The notes below the pieces were generated by a model. That model was not told the origin of the DNA, made no database searches, and saw only the letters and a list, made by a program, of their open reading frames with translations. The translations under genes were made by a program, and so were the position numbers. A stretch of 64,000 bases of DNA from Moraxella nonliquefaciens (GTDB lineage Bacteria; Pseudomonadota; Gammaproteobacteria; Pseudomonadales; Moraxellaceae): positions 62,001-126,000 of the forward strand of contig NZ_LXTW01000012.1 of assembly GCF_001679005.1 (NCBI RefSeq). The letters are read 5' to 3'. This document shows positions 55,165 to 63,281 of this stretch, piece after piece (positions within the stretch are counted from its first letter, which is position 1; each line of letters starts with the position of its first letter).

Positions 55165-56880
55165 CTAAGCAACAGGCGTATTAGAGACAATCAGACGAAA
55201 ACAGCTTTTATCATTCTCTCTAAAATAGCGGATTTTGGCGTTATTGGCCTCGCTAAATGATTGTGACAGATAAAGTCCCAGTCCTGTGCCTTTTTTACTG
55301 GTGGTAAAAAAGGGATTAAAAAGATTGGTCAAATCCTTCTCACTCACACCCTCGCCATAATCTAGCACATCAATAAATGCTCCTGTTTTGATTTTGGTTA
55401 GGCGTATGTTGATATCATGGTCGTGGAACTGATGAATGGTGTGGCGTAAAGCGTTATTAATAATATTTATCATGACCTGTTCTAGCTGATTGGCATCAAA
55501 ATAAAACAAGATGGGCAAGGCGGTGTCGCCCGTTACAATGATGGCTTCATGTGGATAATGTTTCGCCAAAAACTGTCGCACCCAGCTTGGGGCGTCTAGG
55601 GGCGACTGGTTGGGCATCTCTTGGCGAGACAGGCTTAGCACATCTGAGATGATGGAATTGACCCGTTTGGTCTGCTGATAAATCATCTCATAAAACTCAG
55701 CATTGACATCATCATCACGCACTTCTTCCATGAGTAGCTGACTGGCTTGGCTGATGGCGGCGAGAGGGTTTCTGATTTCATGGGCGATGCTGGCAGAGAG
55801 CTGACCTAAGCTTGCAAGTTTTAGCTGTTGGGCGTGACTTTGTTCACGGCTTAGATCTTCGATGATGAGAATTTGACCATGTTCAAGCAGGGGTCTGGAA
55901 CTGATGCGTAACTTATCGCTAAGGTGTGTTTGATTGATATGAGCATGATTATGGATTTTGGGCGGTAGGTCGTAGATAAGTTCAGATGACTGGTTGGGAG
56001 CCAGTGAGCGATACCAGCCGATGATTTTGGGGTGTTGTTTGATGATGATGCGAGATAATTCAATGATTTTGGCAAGGCTGTCGCAGGCGTTATCATCAAT
56101 GGGCAGGTGCAAAAAACGTTGAGCGGCATTATTTATCATGACGATATTGCATTTGGGGTCTAACACCAGCACGCCATTGACCATGTTTTTGACGACGGCT
56201 TGATTGATGGTGTGGAGTTTTTCTACTTCATCAGCATGGTCAAGAAGCGACTGTTCGGCTTTGGCAAGTCGCTGAGAGATGGACCAACTTAAAAATCCCA
56301 CCGCCACCAAACTCACCGACAACAGCAGACTGTCATTGATGGTCAGTAGGTTTTTTTCAATCGCTGCTGTCTCAAAGAAAAAAACAAAAAACTGCTGATA
56401 GATGAGTGCTGAGATGGTCATGAGTGTGATGACAGTCGCTCGGGATAAAGACAGCAACATATAGCTTGCAGCGACGACGACCATGTATAGCAGGGTTATT
56501 TGAAAATCATTGATTTTACCGTAGAGTGCAAATAAGGTCAAAAAAACAACATCTATCACAAAACCTGCCAACAGTTGTAGCCTTAATCGTTTTTTTACCC
56601 CAAAAAAAGCACATAATAGCACCAACGCCACAATAACATAAATGCCAAATAGCATCTGTTCTACAAAGTCAGGTTGTGTGGGCAGACCCACGCCATCACG
56701 GCTTAACAAAAAATTTGCCATCAGTAAAAAATTGGCGATGACAAAGCGGTAAGCGGCGTAGGTAAGCCCAACTTGACGCACACGCATCGTGGAGATGAGA
56801 GCTTCTTCATGGACGTTGGCGGACAAAAACCACAGTCTTCGTACCCATGTTTTGGTGTGTCTGATGGGAGAGAGACTCAT
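55165..56880 (-). CDS. pilS: Sensor histidine kinase PilS
   Basis: 571 aa with six membrane helices at the N-terminus (about residues 45-205), a PAS domain (about 225-340; VVKNMVNGVLVLDPKCNIV), the phospho-His box SIAHEIRNPLAAISQASQLL (about 365-385) and an ATPase domain with INNALRHT, DYGEGV and GTGLGLYLSQ. It would sense membrane pilin levels and phosphorylate PilR, as in Pseudomonas. Its ATG overlaps the stop of the upstream LuxR-type regulator gene by 4 bp; pilR follows after about 145 bp. Confidence 0.92.
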   Translation of the reverse strand: MSLSPIRHTKTWVRRLWFLSANVHEEALISTMRVRQVGLTYAAYRFVIANFLLMANFLLSRDGVGLPTQPDFVEQMLFGIYVIVALVLLCAFFGVKKRLRLQLLAGFVIDVVFLTLFALYGKINDFQITLLYMVVVAASYMLLSLSRATVITLMTISALIYQQFFVFFFETAAIEKNLLTINDSLLLSVSLVAVGFLSWSISQRLAKAEQSLLDHADEVEKLHTINQAVVKNMVNGVLVLDPKCNIVMINNAAQRFLHLPIDDNACDSLAKIIELSRIIIKQHPKIIGWYRSLAPNQSSELIYDLPPKIHNHAHINQTHLSDKLRISSRPLLEHGQILIIEDLSREQSHAQQLKLASLGQLSASIAHEIRNPLAAISQASQLLMEEVRDDDVNAEFYEMIYQQTKRVNSIISDVLSLSRQEMPNQSPLDAPSWVRQFLAKHYPHEAIIVTGDTALPILFYFDANQLEQVMINIINNALRHTIHQFHDHDINIRLTKIKTGAFIDVLDYGEGVSEKDLTNLFNPFFTTSKKGTGLGLYLSQSFSEANNAKIRYFRENDKSCFRLIVSNTPVA

Positions 56881-57512
56881 GGATTGACCAGCCCATGACG
56901 TATGGCAAGATGGGTAAGTTTGACATCAGAGTCCACGCCCAGTTTGTCAAAAATACGATAACGGTAAGTATTGACAGTTTTGATGCTCACAAATAGACTG
57001 TCGGCAATTTGACTGGCACTTTGGCAGTTTGCTACCATCATGGCGACTTGTTTTTCACGTTCGGATAAGCCATCAAAAGGATTGGTGTTTTTGTCAAGCA
57101 TGTTTTGGGCCAGCACATCGGCAATTTCATGGCTAAAATACTTACCCCCTGCCTTGACTTTTTTGATGGCGGTTATCATCTCATTGATGGGCGTGCCTTT
57201 GCTAATGTAGCCATCCACACCCGCCTTTAAAAGCATGGATGGATAAGGCTCAGAGACAAGACCCGACACCACCACAACTTTAATGCACTTATCTAACTGT
57301 TTGATGCGACGAGTTGCCTCCACCCCACCAATGTTGGGCATATTCACATCAAGGAGCACCACATCAGGCACCAGTTTGCGAGCCATGTTTACCGCTGTCT
57401 CACCACAGCCTGCCTCACCAACAACCCAAATGGTAGAATCATCGCCAAGCATGCGGCTGATGCCTGTGCGAACAAGTTCGTGGTCATCCACGATGAGTAC
57501 TTTTATCGTCAT
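56877..57512 (-). CDS. LuxR/NarL-type response regulator, GacA/UvrY-like
   Basis: 211 aa with a receiver domain (about 1-120; VLIVDDHELVRTGI, phospho-Asp in VVLLDVNMPNIGG, SKGTPINEMITAI) and a C-terminal LuxR-type HTH (about 145-205; LSEREKQVAMMVANCQSASQIA, VSIKTVNTYRYRIFDKL). This is the GacA/UvrY architecture, whose usual partner is BarA/GacS and whose usual neighbour is uvrC; here it heads an operon with pilS and pilR. The ATG at 57512 has AAGAGA upstream; the ATG at 57521 is too close to it. Confidence 0.87.
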   Translation of the reverse strand: MTIKVLIVDDHELVRTGISRMLGDDSTIWVVGEAGCGETAVNMARKLVPDVVLLDVNMPNIGGVEATRRIKQLDKCIKVVVVSGLVSEPYPSMLLKAGVDGYISKGTPINEMITAIKKVKAGGKYFSHEIADVLAQNMLDKNTNPFDGLSEREKQVAMMVANCQSASQIADSLFVSIKTVNTYRYRIFDKLGVDSDVKLTHLAIRHGLVNP

Positions 57513-58187
57513 GTTTTTCATCTCTTAGATATTTTGTTGAGATACTTTGTTAAATTGCGTTAAATAAACTGTCCAAATCATCTCGGATCTGTTTATCATG
57601 TGTACAGTTGGCTACCGAATACCGAAATTGATTGATGTGGTTCAAAACTTGCAACGTTTTGATTAATTTAAATGAAAATGAACGCCCAGCGATGGATATT
57701 GGGTTGCTGTCTGTACGCTTTGGCAACCTTAATCATTTTAATAATTCTAACAACTAAACCCAAATCTGGCAATTTATTTGGCACTTTTTCACAAAAATTT
57801 GCCATTAATGTTGTTCATATCAGATGATATTTTTTAATGTTACAAAATACCTGTCAAATGATTATGCTCATCAGCATGATGTGTCAGGTGAACATTAGGA
57901 TAATGTTAAATTTTTTTACAAATTTATCCAAAAACTTTGATTTTTAACATAAAAAAAGTGGTTTTGTTGTGTTAGAATGAATATAAATTAGAATAAAAAT
58001 GATAAGACGGTCATGTATGTGTTCGTCCATTTGCCTGTACCAAAGAGCCAATGTTGCCGTTGCCGATGTTATTGATGTGTCAGTAGAGGTTAATGAAATC
58101 GATGACAGTGGATTAGAATAAGTAGATTAGCATTTTTTATCCTCCGTTGCCGTAAACCTGCGACTTTGGGCGGTGGATATAAGGCAA
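57513..58187. other. Intergenic region upstream of the gacA-like operon
   Basis: About 675 bp of mostly AT-rich DNA with no convincing gene. It must hold the promoter of the minus-strand gacA-like/pilS/pilR operon. A 34-codon frame at 58017-58121 has no ribosome site. The right part leads into a promoter and the IS605-type miniature element. Confidence 0.4.
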
Positions 58188-58216
58188 TTGTTAAATGCGA
58201 TAAGTTTTGCTATACT
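58188..58216 (+). promoter_or_regulatory. Sigma-70 promoter reading into the IS605-type miniature element
   Basis: TTGTTA (58188-58193), a 17-bp spacer and TATACT (58211-58216) point right. The predicted start is about 58223, some 19 bp before the element, so the transcript would cover the whole structured element. Confidence 0.5.
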
Positions 58217-58241
58217 CATCTCACTATATTCAATGTCTTAC

Positions 58242-58479
58242 ATTCCACAGTTAAGTTAAGACTAAATTGCGAGTACGCAGTAACTTAACTGGTAAGACGT
58301 TTCCAAACACACACTTAAGCTAATTCGTGTCTATGACAATCCTAACAGTAGGATTAGCTTAAAATAAGAACCTAAGATGTACGGTGTGTCGTACGGGCGG
58401 TTGCCACTATCTTAGGCTTGCGGTCTGGCTTGACCGTCTGGGAGCAGGAATCCCCGCCTTAGGGCGGGGAGGAAGTCAA
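58242..58479 (+). mobile_element. IS200/IS605-type miniature element without transposase; 3' half resembles an omega RNA
   Basis: A 238-bp element flanked on the left by TTAC (58238-58241) and ending in TCAA (58476-58479), as in IS608-type elements. The left end carries a hairpin CAGTTAAGTTA / TAACTTAACTG (58248-58258, 58281-58291) with an inner TGCG/CGCA stem. A second hairpin TTAAGCTAAT / ATTAGCTTAA spans 58315-58362. The right part folds as CCTAAGAT / ATCTTAGG (58371-58416, enclosing GTACG/CGTAC and GGC/GCC stems), CGGTC / GACCG, and the terminal hairpin TCCCCGCC / GGCGGGGA (58451-58470) followed by GGAAGTCAA. The GGAATCCCCGCC...GGCGGGGAGGAAGTCAA end is typical of the region downstream of tnpB. 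No tnpA or tnpB is present. Confidence 0.8.
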
Positions 58480-58537
58480 GAAAAAATTGCAATAAGGCTG
58501 TGGTCAATCAACCATCAACCAATCAAGAGCGGAACTT

Positions 58538-59710
58538 ATGAAGCGAGTTAATATTAAAAAAATCAACCGAGCACGCCTAAGCTGCGTGCTAAGCCTGTCT
58601 GTCATCTCCATGATGACAACCTCTGCCCATGCTTTTTTGGTGGATAACAGCCAACAAAAGACGGTCTATATTGGCAAAGGCAATGCCAAAAACATGCAGG
58701 CACATACCGTTCAAGAGATACCGAGTGCGACCACAACCGTTCAGCAAACAACCACCACATATCTCAATAATAACACAGCGTACCTCAATAATAACACAGC
58801 CCCCACCACCAACACCTACAACCAAGGCTACACGCACACTCAGGTTACCAGAGTGCCCATACCTGCCAGTACGACGACCTCTCAGCCATTTCCCATACAG
58901 CCCTATGGACAATCCACAGCTTATGGTACAGGCTACATTGAACAGTTGCCTGTAAATACTCGCTCTGCTGCTGCCATTGTGGTAGATTTACAAACAGGTC
59001 AGCCCATCTACCAAAAAAATGCCGACGCCGTGCGTTCTATCGCTTCGGTAACCAAGGTCATGACAGCGATGGTGCTCATGGATGCAGGGCTTGATATGGG
59101 TGAGGAGATTGTCATTGAGCCGTCAGACTTTATCGCTGCCAAAAAAGCAAGTTCCAATTTGCGTGCAGGCGATCGCATGAGTCGCAGCGAGTTCATGCTC
59201 TTGATGCTTATGAAATCAGAAAACCCCGCCGCCAAAGCCCTTGCTCGTACCTATCCGGGCGGTTATGATAATTTCATCTGGGCGATGAACCAAAAAGCAA
59301 AAAGTCTGGGCATGAACAGCACAAGTTACTCAGACCCATCAGGGCTTGACCCACGCAACCGCTCATCAGCGAATGATTTGGTTAAGATGATGCGTGCGGT
59401 GAACGCTGATTTACGCTATCAACACTTACGTAATTTCTCAACCGCCCCCAACTATGATTTTTATATAACCAACCACAGCTTAGGTTCACGCACTTACAAG
59501 GCTCAAAATACCAGCCGCCTCATCCGTGCAGGCATACATCCCATTGGCATGTCAAAGACAGGCTTTATCCGTGAGGCAGGTTATTGCTATGTCATGGAGA
59601 CGCACATCAACAACCGTCCTGCCATCGTTGTCTTGCTGGGTGCCAGTGCATCGGAGAATCGTTGGAATGATGCCGAAGACATCCTAACACAGCTTGCTTA
59701 TCGCCACTAG
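58538..59710 (+). CDS. pbpG: D-alanyl-D-alanine endopeptidase PbpG (PBP7/8-like, peptidase S11)
   Basis: A 390-aa periplasmic peptidoglycan endopeptidase. The signal peptide ends near TTSAHA (residue 32). An Asn/Thr-rich spacer (about 50-140) contains a duplicated YLNNNTA unit. The penicillin-binding core has the SVTK active site (about residue 170), the SEN triad in KSENPAAKAL (about 228) and the KTG box in MSKTGFIREAG (about 345). The ribosome site is GAGCGGA. It lies 58 bp after the IS605-type mini-element. Confidence 0.93.
   Translation: MKRVNIKKINRARLSCVLSLSVISMMTTSAHAFLVDNSQQKTVYIGKGNAKNMQAHTVQEIPSATTTVQQTTTTYLNNNTAYLNNNTAPTTNTYNQGYTHTQVTRVPIPASTTTSQPFPIQPYGQSTAYGTGYIEQLPVNTRSAAAIVVDLQTGQPIYQKNADAVRSIASVTKVMTAMVLMDAGLDMGEEIVIEPSDFIAAKKASSNLRAGDRMSRSEFMLLMLMKSENPAAKALARTYPGGYDNFIWAMNQKAKSLGMNSTSYSDPSGLDPRNRSSANDLVKMMRAVNADLRYQHLRNFSTAPNYDFYITNHSLGSRTYKAQNTSRLIRAGIHPIGMSKTGFIREAGYCYVMETHINNRPAIVVLLGASASENRWNDAEDILTQLAYRH
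58759..58800. repeat. Tandem 21-bp repeat within pbpG
   Basis: Two near-identical units each containing CTCAATAATAACACAGC encode the duplicated YLNNNTA in the PbpG spacer. It could vary in copy number by slippage without a frameshift, since the unit is a multiple of three. Confidence 0.8.
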
Positions 59711-59742
59711 TTGATGATGCCATGATACCATGATACCAATAC

Positions 59743-59766
59743 AAAGACCTGACCTCGGGTCTTTTT
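59743..59766 (+). terminator. Terminator after pbpG
   Basis: The stem AAAGACC / GGTCTTT with a loop of about 8 nt is followed by TTTTT. Confidence 0.75.
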
Positions 59767-59896
59767 GTTTTGGCATTGCCTTAAAAAAATAGCAATAAAA
59801 TGGCAATGTTGAGAAATGGTGAAATGTTGTGCTAAAATGACTGACTTTAATATCATCGCATACTAATCTCTTCAAGATTATCCAATAGGAGCTTTT

Positions 59897-61096
59897 ATGA
59901 GCATCATTCATCTGTCCGAGCTAGACCCATCAGGCAAAACCGTCCTTATCCGTGAAGACCTAAATGTCCCCATCAAAGACGGCGTCATCACAAGCGATGT
60001 TCGCATACAGGCAGCCTTACCGACCATCAAAGCATGCCTTGATAAAGGGGCAGGCGTGATTGTCTGTTCACATTTGGGCAGACCAACCGAGGGGCAGTAT
60101 GAGAGCAAATACTCATTAGCACCGATTGCCACTTATCTGGCGGATAAGTTGGGCGTAAATGTGGGGTTTTGTGCTGATTATCTGGATGATGGTGTGTCAG
60201 TGCAGGCAGGTCATGTATTACTGCTTGAAAACGTGCGTTTTAATGTGGGCGAAAAACAAAACAGCCCCAAACTTGCCAAACAGTACGCCAACTTATGCGA
60301 CATCTTTGTCATGGATGCCTTTGGCAGTGCTCACCGAGCCCAGGCCTCAACCGAGGGGGTGATTCGTGCTTGTATTGCAGATGGTAAGCCTGTGTGTGCT
60401 GGTAACTTACTCACAGCCGAGCTTGATGCACTCTCAAAGGCATTGGACAATCCGGCCCGTCCCGTGCTGTCCATCGTGGGCGGCTCAAAGGTCTCCACCA
60501 AACTTGACGTACTAAACAGCCTTGCCACGTTGTGCGATGCCATCTTGGTCGGTGGTGGTATCGCCAACACCTTTTTGGTGGCAGCTGGCAAAAACGTTGG
60601 TGCTTCTTTATATGAAGCCAACCTTGTGGACACTGCCCGTACCATCATGACCCAGACCAACATCCTACTGCCCACGCATGTGGTTGTAGCGGACAGCACC
60701 CAGATTGACCCCGATGACTTTTTGGGCTCGCTTGCCAGAGCAGACGCTACCATCAGGTCAGTAGATGAGATTGGTGAGAATGAGATGATATTAGACATCG
60801 CCCCCCAGTCCGCCGCCGAGCTTAGTAGGCACATCAAAGCCGCCAAAACCATCTTATTTAATGGCCCGGTCGGTGTCTTTGAGGCAGACGCATTTGGGCA
60901 AGGCACCGCCATCATCTGTCAAGCAGTGGCGGATAGTGATGGGTTTAGCATCGCAGGCGGTGGTGATACGTTGGCAGCCATAGATAAGTATGGTGTGGCA
61001 GATGGTATAGACTATCTGTCCACAGGAGGTGGGGCGTTTTTGGAGTTCGTTCAGGGCAAACCCTTACCCGCCATCGTGGCATTAGACGCATCTTAA
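59897..61096 (+). CDS. pgk: Phosphoglycerate kinase
   Basis: A 399-aa glycolytic kinase. VLIREDLNVPIKDGVITSD (about residues 14-32), HLGRPTEGQY, VMDAFGSAHRAQAST, VGGSKVSTKLDVL and the C-terminal STGGGAFLEFVQGKPLPAI are all typical. GGAG lies upstream of the ATG. gap and fba are not adjacent in this window. Confidence 0.98.
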   Translation: MSIIHLSELDPSGKTVLIREDLNVPIKDGVITSDVRIQAALPTIKACLDKGAGVIVCSHLGRPTEGQYESKYSLAPIATYLADKLGVNVGFCADYLDDGVSVQAGHVLLLENVRFNVGEKQNSPKLAKQYANLCDIFVMDAFGSAHRAQASTEGVIRACIADGKPVCAGNLLTAELDALSKALDNPARPVLSIVGGSKVSTKLDVLNSLATLCDAILVGGGIANTFLVAAGKNVGASLYEANLVDTARTIMTQTNILLPTHVVVADSTQIDPDDFLGSLARADATIRSVDEIGENEMILDIAPQSAAELSRHIKAAKTILFNGPVGVFEADAFGQGTAIICQAVADSDGFSIAGGGDTLAAIDKYGVADGIDYLSTGGGAFLEFVQGKPLPAIVALDAS

Positions 61097-61271
61097 TGCC
61101 ATCGTGCTAACCTAGCACCCATGAAGTTCGGTTGGCACCTTTGTTAATTTTTGTTGCATTTTACGGTTTAGCCTTGCCAAATGCTGTCATTCTGCTAAAC
61201 TATCACTCATCATAGACCGTCGTGTATCATCGATGGCTTTATCATCCACATTCCTTTTTTGGAGAGACATC

Positions 61272-61601
61272 ATGAAAAAGTTGATTTTGACCACATTGGT
61301 CGCTGCTTTGGCTCTAACAGCATGCAGCAAAGAGACCACCAATAACGCCGCTGACACTGCCCAGTCCGCCGCCGCCGATACCGCCCATAACGCCCAAGCA
61401 GTCGCCGCCGAAGCCGAAGCCGCTGCCAGTGCCACCGCCGATACTGTCTCTGATGCAGCGGACCGTGGCATAGAGAACGCCACCAATACCGCCCAAGCTG
61501 CCGCTGACGTCGTCTCTGATGCTGCCAGTGCCACCGCCGATGCTGTTACACCAAACACCGCCACCGCCGAAGCCCAAGCCCCAGAAGACCAAAAATACTA
61601 A
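61272..61601 (+). CDS. Small Ala-rich lipoprotein
   Basis: A 109-aa predicted lipoprotein with a signal peptide and the lipobox LTAC (Cys18). The mature chain is mostly Ala, Thr, Asp and Glu in repeating amphipathic segments (AQSAAADTAHNAQ, TADTVSDAADRG, AADVVSDAASATAD), probably one long alpha-helix. GGAGAG (61261-61266) lies 5 nt before the ATG. The coding region is markedly richer in GC than its surroundings because of GCC alanine codons. I do not recognise a function; a periplasmic spacer or envelope-associated helix is conceivable. Confidence 0.75.
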   Translation: MKKLILTTLVAALALTACSKETTNNAADTAQSAAADTAHNAQAVAAEAEAAASATADTVSDAADRGIENATNTAQAAADVVSDAASATADAVTPNTATAEAQAPEDQKY

Positions 61602-61616
61602 CAGCACCAATCCCCC

Positions 61617-61644
61617 AAAAGCCCTGAACATTCAGGGCTTTTTT
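61617..61644 (+). terminator. Terminator after the Ala-rich lipoprotein gene
   Basis: The stem AAAAGCCCTG / CAGGGCTTTT with an AACATT loop is followed by TT. Confidence 0.88.
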
Positions 61645-61683
61645 CTGTCTGCTTTATGGTAATGTTGATAAAATGGCGATATT

Positions 61684-61839
61684 GACAAATCTTATCCAAG
61701 CTGACAAAATTTGGCGACAATTTTTGACAGGTCAAAATTTTGTCCATGCCAAAAATTGGCACATTCACCAATCTGTCATCTCAATCTGCCAAAAAATGTC
61801 AAAAACCCCCAATGCTGACAAAAATTGTCAGCCCAAGAC
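61684..61839 (+). promoter_or_regulatory. Candidate PilR enhancer: cluster of TGTC/GACA sites and palindromes upstream of pilA
   Basis: Ten TGTC or GACA tetramers occur in 156 bp (GACA at 61684, 61703, 61716, 61726, 61816, 61836; TGTC at 61741, 61774, 61797, 61825). Some form palindromes: TGCCAAAAATTGGCA (61747-61761) and GCTGACAAAAATTGTCAGC (61813-61831). PilR of Pseudomonas binds TGTC-containing sites upstream of pilA. The cluster lies about 165-320 bp upstream of a sigma-54 promoter. The rest of 61645-62136 holds no supported gene. Confidence 0.6.
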
Positions 61840-62003
61840 AGCATACAAATGCCCATGTTACACATTGTTATGAATTTATTGAGCGATGATGGTGAGATTT
61901 TGTGCATGTTTTCATCATTGTGCTAAAAATATCCAACAATCTGCTCATTTTTTGAGCAATATTCGCCAAATCCGCCCCCCATCACCCCAAATCTGCCATA
62001 AAG

Positions 62004-62020
62004 TTGGCACAGAGCATGCA
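62004..62020 (+). promoter_or_regulatory. Sigma-54 promoter of the first pilin gene
   Basis: TTGGCACAGAGCATGCA has the invariant GG (62006-62007) and GC (62018-62019) 10 bp apart, matching the -24/-12 pattern TGGCAC-N5-TTGCA. It gives a leader of about 105 nt before the pilin ATG, as in other PilSR-controlled pilin genes. Confidence 0.8.
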
Positions 62021-62136
62021 ACAGTATCAGTGTAAGTTAGCAAGATTAGCAGTACAGTCATCAGACTGCTTTGTTAATCGTTGCAAATAACATCTAATAA
62101 CTGGGCAATTCTGCCCACCTAACTAAGGAGTTCATT

Positions 62137-62583
62137 ATGAACGCTCAAAAAGGTTTTACCCTGATTGAATTGATGATTGTTATCGCCATTATTGGTATCC
62201 TAGCAGCTATCGCATTGCCTGCGTATCAAGACTACACCGCTCGTGCGCAAGCAACCGAAGCCATAAAAGCCACAGCAGGTGTGCAGTCTGACATCGGTGT
62301 GTTTGTTGCTGACCAAAACCGCTATCCACAACAAGCAGAAGTAGCAGGGGTTACTAACTTAGCTGGTAAATACTTTTCAGCAGGTAAAGTTACAATAACT
62401 GGTGGTGATGCTGCTACTGTTGACACACCAACCACCCCAAGTGTTATTCAAGTGGAGTTTGATTCTGGTGCTAATAAAAGCAAGACAGTTACCTTAACCC
62501 CAACTGCTGCAAATGGTCAAATCTCAAAATGGACTTGTGGTGGCACAATCGACTCAGGCCGTCTGCCTAAGAGCTGTCAATAA
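62137..62583 (+). CDS. pilA: Type IV pilin major subunit (PilA/Tfp)
   Basis: A 148-aa prepilin. The leader MNAQKG is followed by the mature N-terminus FTLIELMIVIAIIGILAAIA, with Phe+1 and Glu+5, cut and methylated by PilD. The C-terminal disulfide loop runs between Cys in KWTCGGT and the penultimate Cys in LPKSCQ. The AAGGAG ribosome site and the sigma-54 promoter upstream fit a highly expressed PilSR-regulated gene. A strong terminator separates it from the second pilin gene. Known Moraxella pilins (TfpQ, TfpI) look similar. Confidence 0.95.
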   Translation: MNAQKGFTLIELMIVIAIIGILAAIALPAYQDYTARAQATEAIKATAGVQSDIGVFVADQNRYPQQAEVAGVTNLAGKYFSAGKVTITGGDAATVDTPTTPSVIQVEFDSGANKSKTVTLTPTAANGQISKWTCGGTIDSGRLPKSCQ

Positions 62584-62617
62584 TAAACCAGTAAAATAGT
62601 TAACAAAATCCCATAAC

Positions 62618-62663
62618 AAGCCACACCCCTAAAAGGTTATCTAACTTTTGGGGGCGTGGTTTA
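62618..62663 (+). terminator. Terminator after pilA
   Basis: The long imperfect stem AAGCCACACCCCTAAAAG / CTTTTGGGGGCGTGGTTT has a short loop. A T7 run lies about 13 bp further on. Confidence 0.8.
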
Positions 62664-62724
62664 TCATTGTGGGTTTTTTTATGGTTTTTTGATATGAAAT
62701 ATGGTTAAATAATCTGAGAAATGA

Positions 62725-62730
62725 TATACT
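62725..62730 (+). promoter_or_regulatory. Possible -10 element for the second pilin gene
   Basis: TATACT lies 39 bp before the ATG, with a poor -35 (TGGTTA) 17 bp upstream. No sigma-54 GG-N10-GC pattern is visible in this spacer. Weak evidence. Confidence 0.3.
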
Positions 62731-62769
62731 TCCGCTTTTGATTAATTTATTGACTCATATGGTTTTAGT

Positions 62770-63219
62770 ATGAAAAGCAATCTTAAAGGCTTTACCTTGA
62801 TTGAACTGATGATGGTGATTGCCATCATTGGCATCTTGGTTGCCATCGCCTTGCCCAGTTATATGAACTATGTCGGGCGCACACAGGTGATAGAGGGTTT
62901 TCGCATCACTGATGGTTTGCGTATGGATGTGGCTTCTTGGGTATGGAGTACGCAAGCGTTTCCTGACGCAACAGCCGTGGCAGATACAGGACTCATCGGA
63001 CAGCCAGCCAGCACCTTGCAAGGCAAATACATTGACGCAGGTGGCGTAACAGTGCAGGCAAACACAGGCGTGATAACCGTAACGTTTAGCCGTGGTAATG
63101 TGGCAAATAAAAACTTAACCTTGACCCCATACATCAACACACACAATAATCGCCAGCTAATCGAGTGGCAATGTGGCGGTACAGTAGGTGCTGATAAATT
63201 ACCAAGCAGTTGTCAATAG
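62770..63219 (+). CDS. Second type IV prepilin
   Basis: A 149-aa prepilin with leader MKSNLKG, mature FTLIELMMVIAIIGILVAIA with Glu+5, and a C-terminal disulfide loop (WQCGGTV to PSSCQ). It shares the N-terminal helix and the overall plan of the upstream pilin, but the globular domain differs strongly (WVWSTQAFPDATAVADTG). It lacks an obvious sigma-54 promoter and is separated from pilA by a terminator, so it may be expressed differently. It could be a second major-pilin variant or a minor pilin. Confidence 0.9.
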   Translation: MKSNLKGFTLIELMMVIAIIGILVAIALPSYMNYVGRTQVIEGFRITDGLRMDVASWVWSTQAFPDATAVADTGLIGQPASTLQGKYIDAGGVTVQANTGVITVTFSRGNVANKNLTLTPYINTHNNRQLIEWQCGGTVGADKLPSSCQ

Positions 63220-63281
63220 AGCTGAAACATATAAAATATGAAGTCATTGCCATTTAGGTATTAAATAGGTGTTAAAACATC

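Noticed and set aside
58017..58121. 34-codon frame (MCSSICLYQRANVAVADV...) left of the IS605-type element
   Set aside because: No ribosome site and no recognisable family; could be a decayed gene end, but evidence is insufficient.
61673..61873. 66-codon open frame upstream of pilA
   Set aside because: It runs through the palindromes and TGTC sites, has no ribosome site and an improbable protein sequence.
62137..63219. Piv-type invertible pilin segment
   Set aside because: Both pilin genes face the same way and no piv gene or inverted recombination sites are seen in the window.
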